From contig MBPM02000080.1 of the NCBI GenBank assembly GCA_001695595.3, forward strand, positions 248,001 through 312,000: DNA of 64,000 nucleotides, read 5' to 3'. The notes under the pieces were generated by a model that saw only the letters and a list, made by a program, of their open reading frames with translations, ran no database searches and was not told the origin of the DNA. The number at the start of each line of letters is the position of its first letter. The first letter of the stretch is position 1. This document shows positions 36,773-49,477 of the stretch, in pieces. The DNA is from Plasmopara viticola (lineage: Eukaryota; Oomycota; Peronosporomycetes; Peronosporales; Peronosporaceae). Made by a program: the position numbers and the translations under genes.

Positions 36773-39700
36773 TCAACGTACGTTGCGAGTTAGACAGCCT
36801 GAGTGATGACGACTAGTCGAATAAACACGAGAAGAATTCAGTCGCATGCACTCATTTTGCGAATAATTGGTAGACGTTGCCCACACTATCTTTTTGAAAT
36901 TGAAAGATCCGAGTGGTGTGCTCCACACCATTTGCTGGCAGAGGCACTTAAGATTATTCTGTAAGGTGACATAGTCATAGTATGATTTATAAAATTCGAA
37001 ATTATAGCGTTGCCTTTGTCGTATTAACCTCACTTATATTGCCGTTTAGTACGCCTAGGGGTGAACAAGCCTTCAGCTTACCGCTACAGCAATTTTGGTT
37101 AGTTTAAATTATAACATCTGCGCCATAGCTTTTACTACAAACAGATTTATTTTATCGAACAGTAATATGGGGACATGAGCTTTCTATTACAAGAGGTTTT
37201 TTTAAGACATTTGCATGCTCACAATTGAAGCACTATCTGCAAGTCACATCAACTGTGCTGCAGCTCTTGTCTAATAGCAGATCCTGTCGTGGCAGCAAGT
37301 ACGGGGACAACACGCCTCGATTCTACCTGTGTCACCGAGTTTCAATTAACCACGGTCCTTGTTTCCCGTAGTCAATTCCGCTTTTCTTTGCGTAAAATCT
37401 CACTTCACCAAAGCTACTAGCGTAACGTTGCTCGTTCTCTAATCGCTCTTGAATAACTCTGTAATACTTTGCTTTAATTTAAGCGACTTGTGTTGATCAA
37501 ATCATCAAGAATGGCGTTATATTTCTTTAAAGCCACAAATTTTTATTTGGAGAACTCTTGCATCTTGCTTTAAAATTAATTTGATAGCCATTCGGCTGTA
37601 AAACTTGTAATCTCACGATCTCGGCAAATTTAGACGACCAGCGTGCTCTGTATAATTGAATTCGCTGACTTCAAATTCTTGCTTTGATCGTGTTGCATAC
37701 AAGTATACCATTTACCACTCCAAATGTGCATGCTCTCACATTTGTAAGGGCAGGAGTCGTACGAGTAATTAAGCACTGTAAGCTTCGATATGCTTTTGTC
37801 CGATAGCATGCCCTTGCTAGTTTTTCATTGATACTGCTCTGTAGGTAAGGTATTCCCGCTCATTATTTGTAAAAAGCAAATCAAGTGAGCTTCTTCTACT
37901 CAATTCGCAATAAGACATACCGTTTGCAAAAAAATATAATCATTCCCTTGAGTTCAGGTTATGGTCCATCAAGTTTTATGCCAAGACGAGTTGCAACGTA
38001 TCAAGCAATTATTTTTCATCGAGCTTTATGCAAATACAAGTTGCAACGTTTGAATATATGACTTAATTTTAATGTCATGTCTTGAGCGATCTCTACTTAC
38101 TTCAAAATGTTCGGGTAAGACGTTAATGCGTCAATAGTCGACCATGACAATACGAATGCATTTTCGAGACCTTCGATCTGTTTAATGAAAAATGGCTACG
38201 TATGGTGCTTTTCTAGTAGCTAGGGGCGGCTTGTCTTCGACGAAGAGGGTCCAAAAGAGACACGCTGGTAAATCACGATAGTGCATGGCTATTTACCCTT
38301 CTGGAAAGGTTGTCGGTACGATTGAAGGCTAGATAAGCTTAAACCTTTCTCTCAGTGAATGCTCTGTTTGCGCTCGATATGATGTCCGTGGTAGTGCTCG
38401 ACACAAAGTACACAGATTGCTTTTGCCTATGCAATATGGCGTTGCCCAGTCGTTGAGCTACAAGTGTGACCTCGTCCCATTCGATTGTGATCCGTGGCGC
38501 GTACGGGCGAGATAACATGCGCGTAGCTTTAGTAAAGGAATCCGGAAAACAAATTTGATCAATGACTCGGACTTGTTGTCTACGTGACTAGACCTGCTAA
38601 CATTCGGGACCCAACAACGCCAACACATTGTGGCTCGGGAAAAAGTAGCCGAGCGGCTTGCCGATAGGAGCCTATCAAAATGCATAGATAAACGACAGCT
38701 GTTCTCAAGACACGTGCGCGCAAAGATAATTGACAAGAGTATTTTGCCAACATTTGTTATTGCTTAAGGCTGTTACAACTATCTACAAATGCGGTCACAG
38801 TTGTCTCTTAGAAGTATACCCGCATTCGATTGGAGAATTTAAGGTTGCAGCCAAAAAAGGCTTCGCGTACATGTTTAGTACTTTTAATTAGATGCAGTTA
38901 CGCTTGGTGTTCTGTTGGAAGTTTTCGAAGCGTTTTGTAATGCGGGCCGGATAAGCGCGGGAGCGTTAGTATCAATCCTTTGCAAGCACATAAGCGAGAT
39001 CCAGAACCATCCGCTAGGTCAGAAATTGATTATGGCACCAAAGATCACAGTCTTAATCTTTAGGGGCTCACATAGAGCAATAAGCTCGCGGATAGATGGG
39101 ACTAGCTTTAGAATTTTTCGAAATGACCTCATGATCTCAATATAGAGCACCAAGCGTATGTAGTGGCTAAAATAGCTGAGAGATTTGTCGTTATGATGCA
39201 CCAGCTCCTGGCTTGTATCCAACAAATATCGATCGCGAGCAGCATCGAAGTGAAGAATACGCAGTACGTCACTATAACGTGAAATGTATTTTCGCACAAT
39301 GCGGCCGCTACGATCCAATTTATTATCTTTGATGTGGAGAGGAACTCTTCAATCCGAGATTTATACAAGTTTAAGGCCTCACTTCGGGGAGAGTTCCTTA
39401 AATGTGTAGAAGTGGTGATCAGCAACTCCCGAGCTGCACGCCACTAAGGCACAAGTTGAGCTCACGCCACTAAGGCACAAGTTGAGCTCATCGCGAGGTC
39501 TCCGCTGACCACTGATGAAGCTCCCGCGTTTAAAATTGCTTGCAAATACATGATGTTGCGAATTTTAGTTCGCAGATAGTAAGTCTATCGGCAGTCACCG
39601 ATGAGGTTAGCTAATTAAACTTTTGCCAATGGTATCTCGCCACTCGTCCATCGACTTCGTTTACGGTGTCGTAGAGTAAGACAGGAGAGTTAAGCTTCAG

Positions 39701-39778
39701 TACATTTGTACTCAAGCTTTAGTACCTTTGTACTCAACGTTTTAATTCTTTTTATAATCCTCGGACAATCTATTGTTG
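36773..39778 (-). repeat. Decayed unit spacer, fourth unit
   Basis: No gene is supported. Same order as the other units: downstream DNA to about 38.8 kb, then the retroelement-derived block (minus-strand frame 39019-39318 with VLRILHFDAARDRYLLD). The plus and minus short frames are remnants. Confidence 0.45.
39437..39488 (+). repeat. 26-bp tandem duplication
   Basis: The sequence CACGCCACTAAGGCACAAGT plus TGAGCT occurs twice in direct contact at 39437-39462 and 39463-39488. A similar imperfect pair, AAGCTTCAGTACATTTGTACTC / AAGCTTTAGTACCTTTGTACTC, follows at about 39,692-39,733. Confidence 0.85.
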
Positions 39779-40022
39779 TTAAGCTTTAATGCATGACAAC
39801 TTTCAAGTGAGCGGTGGATCACACTTAACAGACACTAGACGCAAAAGATTGACAATTTGATACCGACTATTTATATTTCAATAGTTGGTGCATAGCGTGC
39901 TCTCCCAGCTGGGTTTGAACCAGCGACCTTGAGGTTAACAGCCGCACGCTCTACCAACTGAGTTATAGGAGAAGTGCACATGCGATAGCACACCACTGCA
40001 ATACTTATTCGACATAATTGCA
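39779..40022 (-). mobile_element. Unit-specific insertion carrying a tRNA-like sequence
   Basis: Compared with 15,390-15,410, 26,950-26,975 and 59,715-59,735, this unit has about 240 extra bases between GGACAATCTATTG and the GGCGCAGATATAACGGG continuation. The left end carries TGTTAAG ... CTTAACA as a 7-bp inverted pair enclosing about 50 bp, reminiscent of LTR termini but far too short for a full LTR. No convincing target-site duplication was found, so the mechanism is open. Confidence 0.5.
39901..39972 (-). tRNA. tRNA-Asn-like (anticodon GTT), possibly a pseudogene
   Basis: The minus strand folds as a 72-nt cloverleaf. The 7-bp acceptor pairs TCTCCTA with TGGGAGA (one G-T pair); the D arm is AGTTGGTA; the anticodon loop is CTGTTAA (anticodon GTT, asparagine); the T arm is a perfect 5 bp, GCTGG-TTCAAAC-CCAGC. 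Two mismatches weaken it: A-C at the top of the D stem and C-T in the middle of the anticodon stem. No T-run terminator follows closely; the first is some 45 nt downstream. It sits in a recent insertion, so it may be a retroposed or SINE-head tRNA and not a working gene. Confidence 0.6.
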
Positions 40023-41050
40023 GAAGGCGCAGATATAACGGGTAAACGTGAAACGGGCCTTCGCTCTCTCGAATCGCTGATTCGACGGAGCTATCAAGCT
40101 TGACTTTTGTGTTGCGTGTACCTCATGCTGAGCGTTAGTCAAGGCCGCAGCCCCAATGCTACAAGCATCCATGATACTCATAATAGCTTTTCAGGCAATC
40201 GAAGTTTTTTCATTGGCCACGAACTTATAGTTTGTCCGGAGATGTATAGAAATAATGATTCTGGTTTACTGCTTCTCGTGTTCGTGAATAATCAAGAATA
40301 TTGATCGCGATGAATTCTGGCTCACTCGACACAAGCAATCAATCGGAGAAAAGCCATGTAGTGCCTGATATTCGCAGTGAGTGCAGTGGGATTTGAGAAA
40401 TTATTTTAATGCTATGTCATTGACTCTCGTGAGTTTTGTGAAGAGGTATCGCTTCCTTGCATAGAGAGATTCAGGCAGAACCGTACGCTTGAAGTGGAAG
40501 CTTTACAATTACTCATCTCCACATCCTTATGGCCTATATAGTTGAGCAATCGGCCGCCGTATGTTCGCCCGGACTCACATTTCTATCATGACCAAGCGCA
40601 ATAATAGCATCAGGGCTCACATGAGGCTAGGCGTCTTGGTAATCATATTTCTCCACTAGACGCCTCGCATTGAAAGCTAGGTGCGTCAACAGCGTTTTTA
40701 TAAATGTGGACGGTAAAAAACGGCTCATGCTTTTCAAAATTGTTAATGGCTCGGTGAAACAATGTTTCATCTTGTTCTTCAATGGCGATCTCACCCTTTC
40801 AACTGGTCAGTTTAGTACTAATTATAACGATCCTTCAGAACAAAGAGCTTTGACTACCCTTAGCATGAGCTCTATACGTTTATCTTGATCGGACGAAGCT
40901 GCATATTTTACTCCATTAAATATGCTCAGCCGACAATTGGCAGAGTCGCATAATCGCTTTCGTAAGGAAGCTAGTAGTCTTGGAAGTTTTTTTTTCTTCA
41001 AAGTCCGTGCCTTAAGAACTGGCAAATCTGTAGAGTGTTCATATAAAGGA
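40023..41050 (-). repeat. Retroelement-derived block, fourth unit
   Basis: Collinear with 15.42-16.85, 27.0-28.3 and 59.75-60.95 kb. Landmarks are GGCCTATATAGTTGAGCAATCGG at 40,530 and CATGAGGCTAGGCGTCTTGG at 40,620. No gene is supported. Confidence 0.45.
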
Positions 41051-42400
41051 ATTTAAGCCCATATATTCGTGAGCCTTGTAAGCCCAACCATGGATAGCTT
41101 ATATGCCCACAAATGCGAAATTTTAGCGCACATTCAAATTAATAATTTTTTTAGGACACGGTTGACGATTTCCATCTGACTACCTGTCTGTGGGTTGCCA
41201 GATGTTGAGAGAGTGCAGCAGCAAATGCATAATTGTGTCGGTAAAACGATAGCCCTTATCTGACTAGAAGGCCATGGTCACTATTCCGCTGTGGCATGCC
41301 CATGTTGCCATTGATTTAACTGAGACAAAGACGGCACTTATGAACTTCCAGTAGTCCGCCAGTTTTAGCAGGCTCTGTAATGAAGTCGGTGCGTAAAGCT
41401 CAGATTCGATCTCCCGGCAGGTTAATAGATCCTCACATACTCGTTTATCCACGTAGACATGTAACACCACCGACAAGGTGTTAGGACCAAGAGGAATGCC
41501 TTTTCTGATCAATTTAGTAAGAATAGGCAACACATGTGTCCGAATGTATATCTCACTTTTGGCCTTTAGAATTTGAAACAACGACGCGAGAAAATCTGTT
41601 GATGTGGCTTAATGCAAGGACCATCTACTTTCTGATAGCGATGCACTTATTTTCGCTGTCGAGGTATTACTAAATCGACTTTAGCACCTTCTGCTCACGA
41701 TAAATTATCACAAAAGCTTTAAAACTGGCGTCCGCTCGAGATATCTAGCGACTTTGCTATTCCTTTGACCTTTCGAATCCTGCCGGTGTGAACCACCTCA
41801 CAGTCCGGCCTACACGATAGAGTGTCGGCAAACACACTGCATTTTTCAGATATGCATTCATTCGGAAGTATTGCTTTACAACGAATAAAACCTTTCTCGT
41901 CATGATTTGAAGCAAAATGACCGTATTTTACCGCTGTACACAGGAAATTGCGGCCCAAATAAATTGTAAAAGACGTAAAGCTTAGAAGATGCCCTCGGAA
42001 TCTTGCCCGAGTATACATCATGAAAAATAATCATGAACGAGTTAGCTCTACTCGGTAGCCCAAGCCGCCTATATTCAATCATATCGGCTCGCTCACTGCC
42101 TTCCTTATTAGCCTGCAGTGACCCGCCACCGATGGCATTGTCAGAAATTTGGCACCATACGGTTAACGGATTCGTAAAGTATGGAAAAACTAGAATTGGT
42201 GCTTGCTTTGCTACCAACACCACTCAATAATCTTTATAATCGATCCAAAGAAATATATTTGATACCCGCATACTCAATAGTGTGCTTGAGCAAAATTTAG
42301 GTAAGGCCTTGTCACTACTGTCTGAGCTCCATGGCTGGTTACGTAGCAGCCGATGACTTTTATCTCTACTGCAATATGGACGAGTTGTCGGTGTTAGTTT
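41051..42400 (-). mobile_element. Decayed Ty3/Gypsy RNase H-integrase
   Basis: Minus-strand frames read VFADTLSCRPDCEVVHTGR (41,719-42,021), the Gypsy RNase H C-terminal motif with LSRR altered to LSCR. In the adjoining frame at about 42,150-42,220 they read APILVFPYFTNPLTVWCQISDN, matching the P-V-L-x-F-x-YFTKP-x-x-V-FCDAS start of RNase H seen intact at 62.1 kb. Zinc-finger/integrase remnants lie to the left at 41.26-41.58 kb. The copy is non-functional. Confidence 0.65.
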
Positions 42401-44029
42401 GGGGTTTATTACCTCAAAACTTGACTTGATTTGCTTCGATCGGCTTGATGGATTTCTTTAAATAATTATGGACAGATATTTCGCCCTCGAGTGAAAGGAT
42501 GGAATGCATTTGTGTCCCAGGAAAATAAAGTGTTGTCGGGGTGCTAATTAGTATTATAGCATTCAATTATGCCGCTGGGCGCACTCACCACCGTGAGTTC
42601 ATTCGGATTTGGTAGTAGCAAATACAATGTGCTTCTAAACTTGCTATCAGGAAACGCGTCCTTTTTTGGATAAGACCTTCACCAAGTACCGGAGCACTGA
42701 TCAGCTTATCATAAACATATTGCCCGACTCTGTCCAGCTACAGTATATATATGTGCACTCTTCTGTATTAGTCGTGTACGTACTTCTGTAAATAACTTTT
42801 TCCGTCGCCCTCTTTCTCGCCTACATTTTCACTCCCATCTCGCGCTAGGTATGTCTCGCGATCGTCAATATCTATGGAAGATGAGCCGCTTGATGCAGCA
42901 AACATTCAACCGATCTTGAGACCGATATGCGCTAAAAAGAACAAAAAGCTTACGCTCGAAAGCGACGATTTTTGGCTGTACCTTGTGCTTTGAATTCCCC
43001 AAAACATTTGCTAGTGCCGTCTTCTAACGTGATGTGGGGTGACTAGGAGATTTAAACAAAATGCATACATTACCGCGATTGCCTGGCTGATTAGATAGAG
43101 ACAAGACTTACTTGTAATCTCTTGAACTTGTATCACTCAAAGTTTTTCTTCAACTTCGTGTCCTCCTTCACCGATAATAGTGATATGCGTGTGAGCCTGG
43201 ATTGCCGTCCACAATATCCAGTTACAAGTACTTTTAGTGCCGTGTGTGATCTTTCGTCCACATACTCATTCCCTTCTTGGCCCTTTTATCAATTTTAGTG
43301 AAGTCAACTTTTTTTTCGGTTCCTTTAAGCGATTTATTGCTGCACCTGGTAATTTCTGCACCTGAGTTGTTAAGACGAAGCCTTTCCGAAAATCAAGTAA
43401 AGTATATGTCGATAAAAGTTCAACATAATTTGTTAAGCGACTTACTTTTGCCTCATCACGGGCTAAAATCTGTGAAAGAAAATGTAATATCACAATATTC
43501 TTATGGCAATGGCTACTGCCTGGTTACACAGTGCTTCATGTTTTGCCTAAGGTTAATCTTGTTCCTCACTCCTCAATTCGGTGAGAGGTTATTGTTGGAT
43601 CTCAGGACCTCCCATTTAAAAAATGTCAAAAATATTCCTTGAGACCTACCAGGATATGTACTTAAACCGCACTGCACGCTGCCAACAAGGCTGAAGCAAC
43701 ACATCTTTGTCTAGACTGAAGGATGTATTTATATCATCAAGAGAGGTTTCATTTGAAAAAATAGTATCTATGAGGTATCTTACGAATTTTAATTCAGCCA
43801 AGAGCTCATTAGCTTTGTGTCCTTCGTGGCTCGTATACTTGAAACCCCAGACAGTGCTTTACATTGGGTCACACCAGCAGCGACACGGATACCATGTGAG
43901 TTGTCGCCGTCCCTGTGGTAAACGTCTCTTTGTCAAATACGAGGTCGCAGGCGGAAGCCAATTTTCGGGATACTTCCTCACCGACCTCGAGATCTGAGCT
44001 GCTCTGTGTTGCGGATCTGTGCTCTAGCT
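42401..44029 (-). repeat. Decayed Gypsy-like pol, fourth unit
   Basis: Collinear with 18.2-20.27 and 29.55-31.98 kb. No intact frame. Landmarks are ACTCACCACCGTGAG at about 42,585 and CTTCATGTTTTGCCTAAGG at 43,533. Confidence 0.45.
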
Positions 44030-46280
44030 TAAACAATGTTGTGACCCACAGTTGGTGGTGTCATGTTGTTGCCCACCAATGGAGCTATGCTAGCTGCATT
44101 TGTAGCGATATCGTAAGCGTCTTTGGTAGCCACAAGTGGTACTAATCATTCGCTAAAGAAAACTTTTGAGACGTCGTCACGTCTACCCTCTAAAATTGTC
44201 AGCTCCTCCTATGTTGACTTGGGGCGTGTAACTGCTTAAGTCTTTCGTTGAACAAATTGAACTACAACAGTGGCGGGAACAGCCCTGTCGCGTGGAATTG
44301 GGCAGCTGGCACCCGTAACGTTTTTCCAAAAAATATTTTAGGCTCGTCTATGGCATGTACAAGATCAAGTCGTATATGTAGACCTTCTACTATCAAGTTC
44401 TTAAATCTCATAGCCAGCTCTTTCTTAGCTCTAGAAATCGCAAAGGGCGTCTCATTTTTCAGTCAAACCGAGACTCATTTGCTGCTGCGACTTCCTTTAC
44501 GTCAATCAGGCAACGTATGCTAGCTGAACGCAATCATTTGTTGGCAGCAAAAGTTTGCAATCTGTCAAGACTTGAGATGAAGTTTTTTGATCTCGCATAC
44601 GTGTGTACACAACCAGCTATTTTATGCTGCTTTTATTTTTTCAAAAACTGTCCAACGATTAAAGACTAAATTCTTATGGTGTGTGCCATACCTACGCCCA
44701 TTATAAAATTTTGACCCTTCTCTCGTGAGCAACCTTCTCCTTCTGATGAACAGAAGTTTACTGGCTTCGGGCGCAGCTTCTGACACTGACCCTTCATAGC
44801 CCTTGGATGAGCCAGACCTCTTCTTTATTCTTAATTATCGCAGCCAAAGAAGCAGCTGCTGTTTTTCTCGGAACGGCTTAAATCTATTTGTACAGGACCG
44901 ATCACTACATTGGGTTTTGTTGGAAGAGAGGCTATCGCTCCACGGTATCTAACTGAGCAAGATTGTTTGTGGCGTCCTTTTTTAAATAAAACAATTTCTT
45001 AATGTTGCTTTTTGCTCTCCAAAAAGATGCGTGCGAGGCTGGTCTACCTATAAGCCGTCCACGAGCACACCCGCTTAATTTTGTCCAGGAATTGGCGCTC
45101 AAAGGCTGTCATCTCTTTTGGCTCATGAATAGATGTATTGATATATGAAGCTTGCGCCTACTTTGCTTGCAGATATGGTATCGGGAATGCTATCAAAAAT
45201 CCAAGCTATCCAGATGAGACGTTTCTTCTTTTCTGTTCCTTTGTAAGCTTCCAAGACACTAAGTCCTCTGCTAAAGTGTTTGTCTGGGTAAGTGCCTCGA
45301 TTTTGGACTAGCCTCTTAGGTGAGAGAGTGCGAACGTCACGCACACGTGATCGTCTGTGATTAAAGCTGCCTTAGGACCATTTCTTGCCCTTATATACGA
45401 AAAGAACTGTTCTTTTCTCTCTTTCTACAAACGCTGAAAAAGTTTAGCTTCATTGGCTTCGATGCCACAGTAGGCGCTTACGCCGTAGCTACTATTGCAT
45501 AACGCTATTTAGCTGATAGAGTTGACAACCGTCACACGTACCGGCTACTTGGCGGTAGGGATGACTGCAGATCCGCCCGCCTTCTTAAACCTGCATTATG
45601 CCGACAATTGTTGGTAGATGTTTATTTTATCTCGGATCCATTGCAAGGGTTCAGATAATTATTCACCCGCGAAGGCGTGGGTTGATTTACGAAGTACGAT
45701 CAGGTGTGACGAAGTCATACAACACCTTGCACAAATGAGACGCGCAGAAAAATGTTTGGTTTTCAAGTGTTCATTACCCTTGGTCATTAAAATCAACATT
45801 GTGCAATGCGCTTTGGTGCAAAGTTGGTTTTTTGTATGAATTTTTGGTTGTGTTCCTGAAAATACTTCGTGATAGACGACAAAATTCGCTACCGCACTTT
45901 ATGTCGAGGCTTTATTCATTTTCAAGCACGCTGGTATGTAAATCGGAAGAAGCACCGATTGATTGCGTGTCGAGCTTTTAAACTCGGCTTTGTTATCACA
46001 ATAACGTTTTCGTTTTGTCCCGTACTGGCGGTTTTAAAACAAAAGTCCGTATCTATCGGTAGCAGCCGCATTAAGGAGATCACGCGGGGTGGTGCCGCGA
46101 AGCAGAGAAAAAACTCTACTAATGCTCAACAACGTGCTACAACCATTTGCAATAGAATATTGACAGCGACCAGATAAATTGTGTCAATACATTCGGCGCA
46201 TGTATTGTATTTGACCTGCGCGACCAATGGGATCCGTTAGTGCCACAACGGTGGCTAAGTATGCTTCATGCAAGGGAATT
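44030..46280. repeat. 2.25-kb tandem duplication, copy A
   Basis: This segment is repeated directly at about 46,310-48,880. Paired landmarks: CACAGTTGGTGGTG at 44,047 with CACTGGTGGTGGTG at 46,323; GGGCAGCTGGCACCCGTAAC at 44,298; CCTGCGCGACCAATGGGATCC at 46,213 with GACCAATGTGATCC at 48,483. The other units have it once, so the duplication is specific to this spacer. The arms have since diverged considerably. Confidence 0.7.
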
Positions 46281-46309
46281 AAATACGAACACCTATGCTC
46301 TCGGCTTGA

Positions 46310-48880
46310 ATGGATTTGTTTCCCACTGGTGGTGGTGCTATGTTATGAAGCTATGCTTTCTGTATTGAGAGCTATATTGGAAGCGTCTTCGGTACCCAGT
46401 GCAACATGCGGAACTTATTATTTGCTTAAGAAAATATTAAAGTCGTCGTCACGTCTACCCTACAAAAACCCAGCACTTTTAAGACCCCCCCATATTGACG
46501 TTGGGCGTGTAACTGCCTAGCTCTATTTTTAGACAGATCATACTTCAACAGTGGCAGAAACGAAACACAAAGCCCTGTCGCGTGGAATTAGGCAGCTAAA
46601 AGCCATAGCCTTGCCCCACAAATCGATCTTACGCTCGTGCTTTTAAACTTGACATGCACAGGACCGAGTCGTACTTGTCCCTGTAAAAAAATTCTTCGTA
46701 CATTGAAGTCCTCGGATCTCAAATCCGGATCCTTTTAAAGCGTCCCATTATTCAGACGAACCGCAACTGACTTGCTTCTGCGACTCCCTCTACGACGATC
46801 AGTTAGCGTGTTCTAGCTGACAGCAATCCTTTGTTGGTATGCAAAAGTTTGCAAAAATCTACCATGACTCTGAATGGACTTTTATTATCTCGCACACGTG
46901 CGCATGCAACCAGCTGTTTTATGCTGCAAAAAACTTTATAGGATCTGTCCAACGCTTATAGACTGGCTTTCCATCATGTGTATCAACCTTTCCCACATCG
47001 TGAGAATTTAATCCTATTCGCGTAGGCCCTTGCCCTAATCATGACCAGCAATTTACTGGTTCTGAAGGCGCAGCTTTCGACAGCGAAAATTTCATAGAAA
47101 ACGTTTTCTAGACCCTTGCTCATCGTAGCCAAAGTGGCGGCTCTGCTTTACTCGGAACCGCTTGAGTCGTTTGACTCAAAACCAATCACTACACTGGGTG
47201 TTTTTCGACGAGGGGCTGCTTTCTACATTATTCGAAGGAGCAAGCATATTTGTGGCTTTCTCTTTCTTAAAAACGTCCTTTTGTTGTTGCTGTCTGCACT
47301 CCAAAGAGCTGAGTGTGAGGTTGATCTGGCTTGTAGCCGTCCATTAGTACATCAACATCAATTTTATTCAGGTAGTGGCGCTCGAAGGCCGTCAACTCTT
47401 TTGACTGACGAATATATATTCATGAAGCTCACACCTACTTTGCTTGCAAATACGGTAGCGGGAAATCTGGTAGATGTTTAAGCTATTTAAATAATAGTTT
47501 TTTTGGACCTTTGGAAGCTCCCGGGTCTCAACCAGATTAAGTGTTTGTACGAAGAAGTGCCTCGATTTCTTACAGGCCTATCGTGTGAAAGAGTGCAAGA
47601 GTCACACACACGTCACCATCAGTGATTAAGGCTACCTTCAGACTCTTTCTTGTCTCTGTATACGAAAAAAAACAATCTGGTCTCTCTTTCCATTGCGGGG
47701 AAGAACCGAGGCTTCCTTTAGACTTCACAGCAGGCTAACGCCGTAGTTACTGCTGCTAGAAGATAAATTATGATCGTAAGCTCGAAGACTGTGACGCGTC
47801 CCAGCTGCTTGGCGACAACGATGACTGCAAATTTATTCGTCTCTAAAGGCTCATAGATACTAGCAGGTCTTCCGAGCAGCGCGAACTACGCATCCGACGA
47901 TTGTTGGTAGGTGTTTGATTGACCCCGGATCCATTGCAAAGGTAATAGATCCATTCGCGTAGTCGTACGATATATTATGAAGTGCAACTAGGTGTGACGG
48001 GGTCGTACAACATCTTGCTTAGATGAGACGTGCAGAAATATGTTTGTCAAACAACCGCTCACTAGCCTTGGTCGAAATTGTGCAATACACTTTGGTTTGA
48101 AATTGGTATATTTAATAATAATCTTGTTTTGTGGTCCTGATTGTATTTCTTCATAAGCGACTAGATTAACTTCGGCAATTTATAGAAGAACTTCATCGTT
48201 TTTACATATATCTTAGACCTATAGAATGCTAATCGGGACAAATGACGACTAGTTGCGTGTCGAGCTGTTTAGCCATATTTCACAGAACTAAGTTTTTCAA
48301 GATATTTCTGTCCCGTGCTGTAGCATGCTCTCGGTCCTTAATCGAGAATGCCGTACGATTAAGGTAGCAGCCGCATCAAGGAGGCCACTCGGCGTGTTGT
48401 CGCGAAGCAGCGAAACAACTTTTAAAAAATCACGTGCTGCAATTATTCGCGACAGAGCAATAGTGCTTGTATTATTATAATTGACCAATGTGATCCGTTC
48501 GTGACTCGTTTAAAAAAACACAGTGGCTTAGTATGTCTTGTATTGTATTGTATTACGTTATCGCGTTGCCAAGTGCTAGGCTCTATGGCTAGTCCACGGC
48601 ATAGAGTGGTGTCCGCATACGTCGGGTCTCGTTCGGCGGGCAGTGCAGCCAGCACCGAGGCCGTGAGGGTCTTCCATTATTTTGTGTAGTTCTGACTTGG
48701 TAAGAGCCCAGGTGGCGCCCTAGTGCTGGAGACCATCGCGTCGAGAGTGAGACTCGTTAGAGACCTGCAGATGCCCGAGAACACCTGCCCGAAGCGCGCG
48801 AGCATTTAGCCCCCGCGCTTGGAAGGAGGGCGTCACCCCAACCTTTTCCGAAAATTAGTATGTCTTATGCAAGAAAAAAA
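46310..48880. repeat. 2.25-kb tandem duplication, copy B
   Basis: Second copy of the preceding segment, interrupted by SINE copy 3 at 48540-48854, which copy A lacks at the matching site (CGGTGGCTAAGTATGCTTCATGC, 46,249). It contains two decayed gag-like/pol pieces and no intact gene. Confidence 0.7.
48528..48866 (-). mobile_element. SINE-like element, copy 3, with target-site duplication
   Basis: The body is 48540-48854 (315 bp) in reverse orientation, flanked by TTAGTATGTCTT at 48528-48539 and 48855-48866. Its head (CCTTTTCCGAAAA in reverse) and TGTATTGTATTG tail match the family. It is about 11 bp shorter than copies 1 and 4 through small internal deletions. Confidence 0.88.
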
Positions 48881-49477
48881 ATTACGTGTTGCTGTTGCCG
48901 TGCGAAAATGTGTAAAGTAAAAGCCGCGACGCGAGGAGGTTTTGAAGTGGACATGTATCTATTAGAACCAGAAACGATGTGGGTGCTTTTAAGACTGTCA
49001 TCAAAGTCGTATCATCTAAGTTATGTGTTGAGCTAGCCGTGCTAGTAAATACACTGCACGGTGTACTGCATCTCAGCTTAAAATGATTGGTCAGTAGTAG
49101 TGCCGTGTCGGCATCATCACTGTTCGCTTCGTTCGCAAAATGTATATATTGTTACTGAACGCACAATGCTCAGCACGCCGAGAAGTTCGCCACAAAGTTT
49201 GCTCTCGAAATTGCCAAGGCGACTTTAGTTTGCAGCGACTTTTATTTCTGAATGTATCTCTCAATATGTGGATCCTTTATCAATAAGCTATCTGATTTTG
49301 AGATATGTAATTTTATGGTTTGTCAGCAGCAAAAAAAAGACTAACGACTTTACAGCTCTTTCGTATGGGTTCTATATAGATGATGTACTGTATAATACTA
49401 TACAGTACGATGATGTACTATACAGCACATAATCGCTGTCTCTAAGGAGGTCTAGGGGTAATCAGAATACTATTTTT
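48881..49477. other. Decayed unit leader, interrupted by a hairpin
   Basis: Collinear with 9.55-9.95 and 34.0-34.55 kb up to about 49,375, then unit-specific sequence. A perfect 10-bp stem, GTACTGTATA / TATACAGTAC with an ATAC loop, lies at 49385-49408 and is partly repeated at 49,411-49,430. No gene. Confidence 0.5.
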
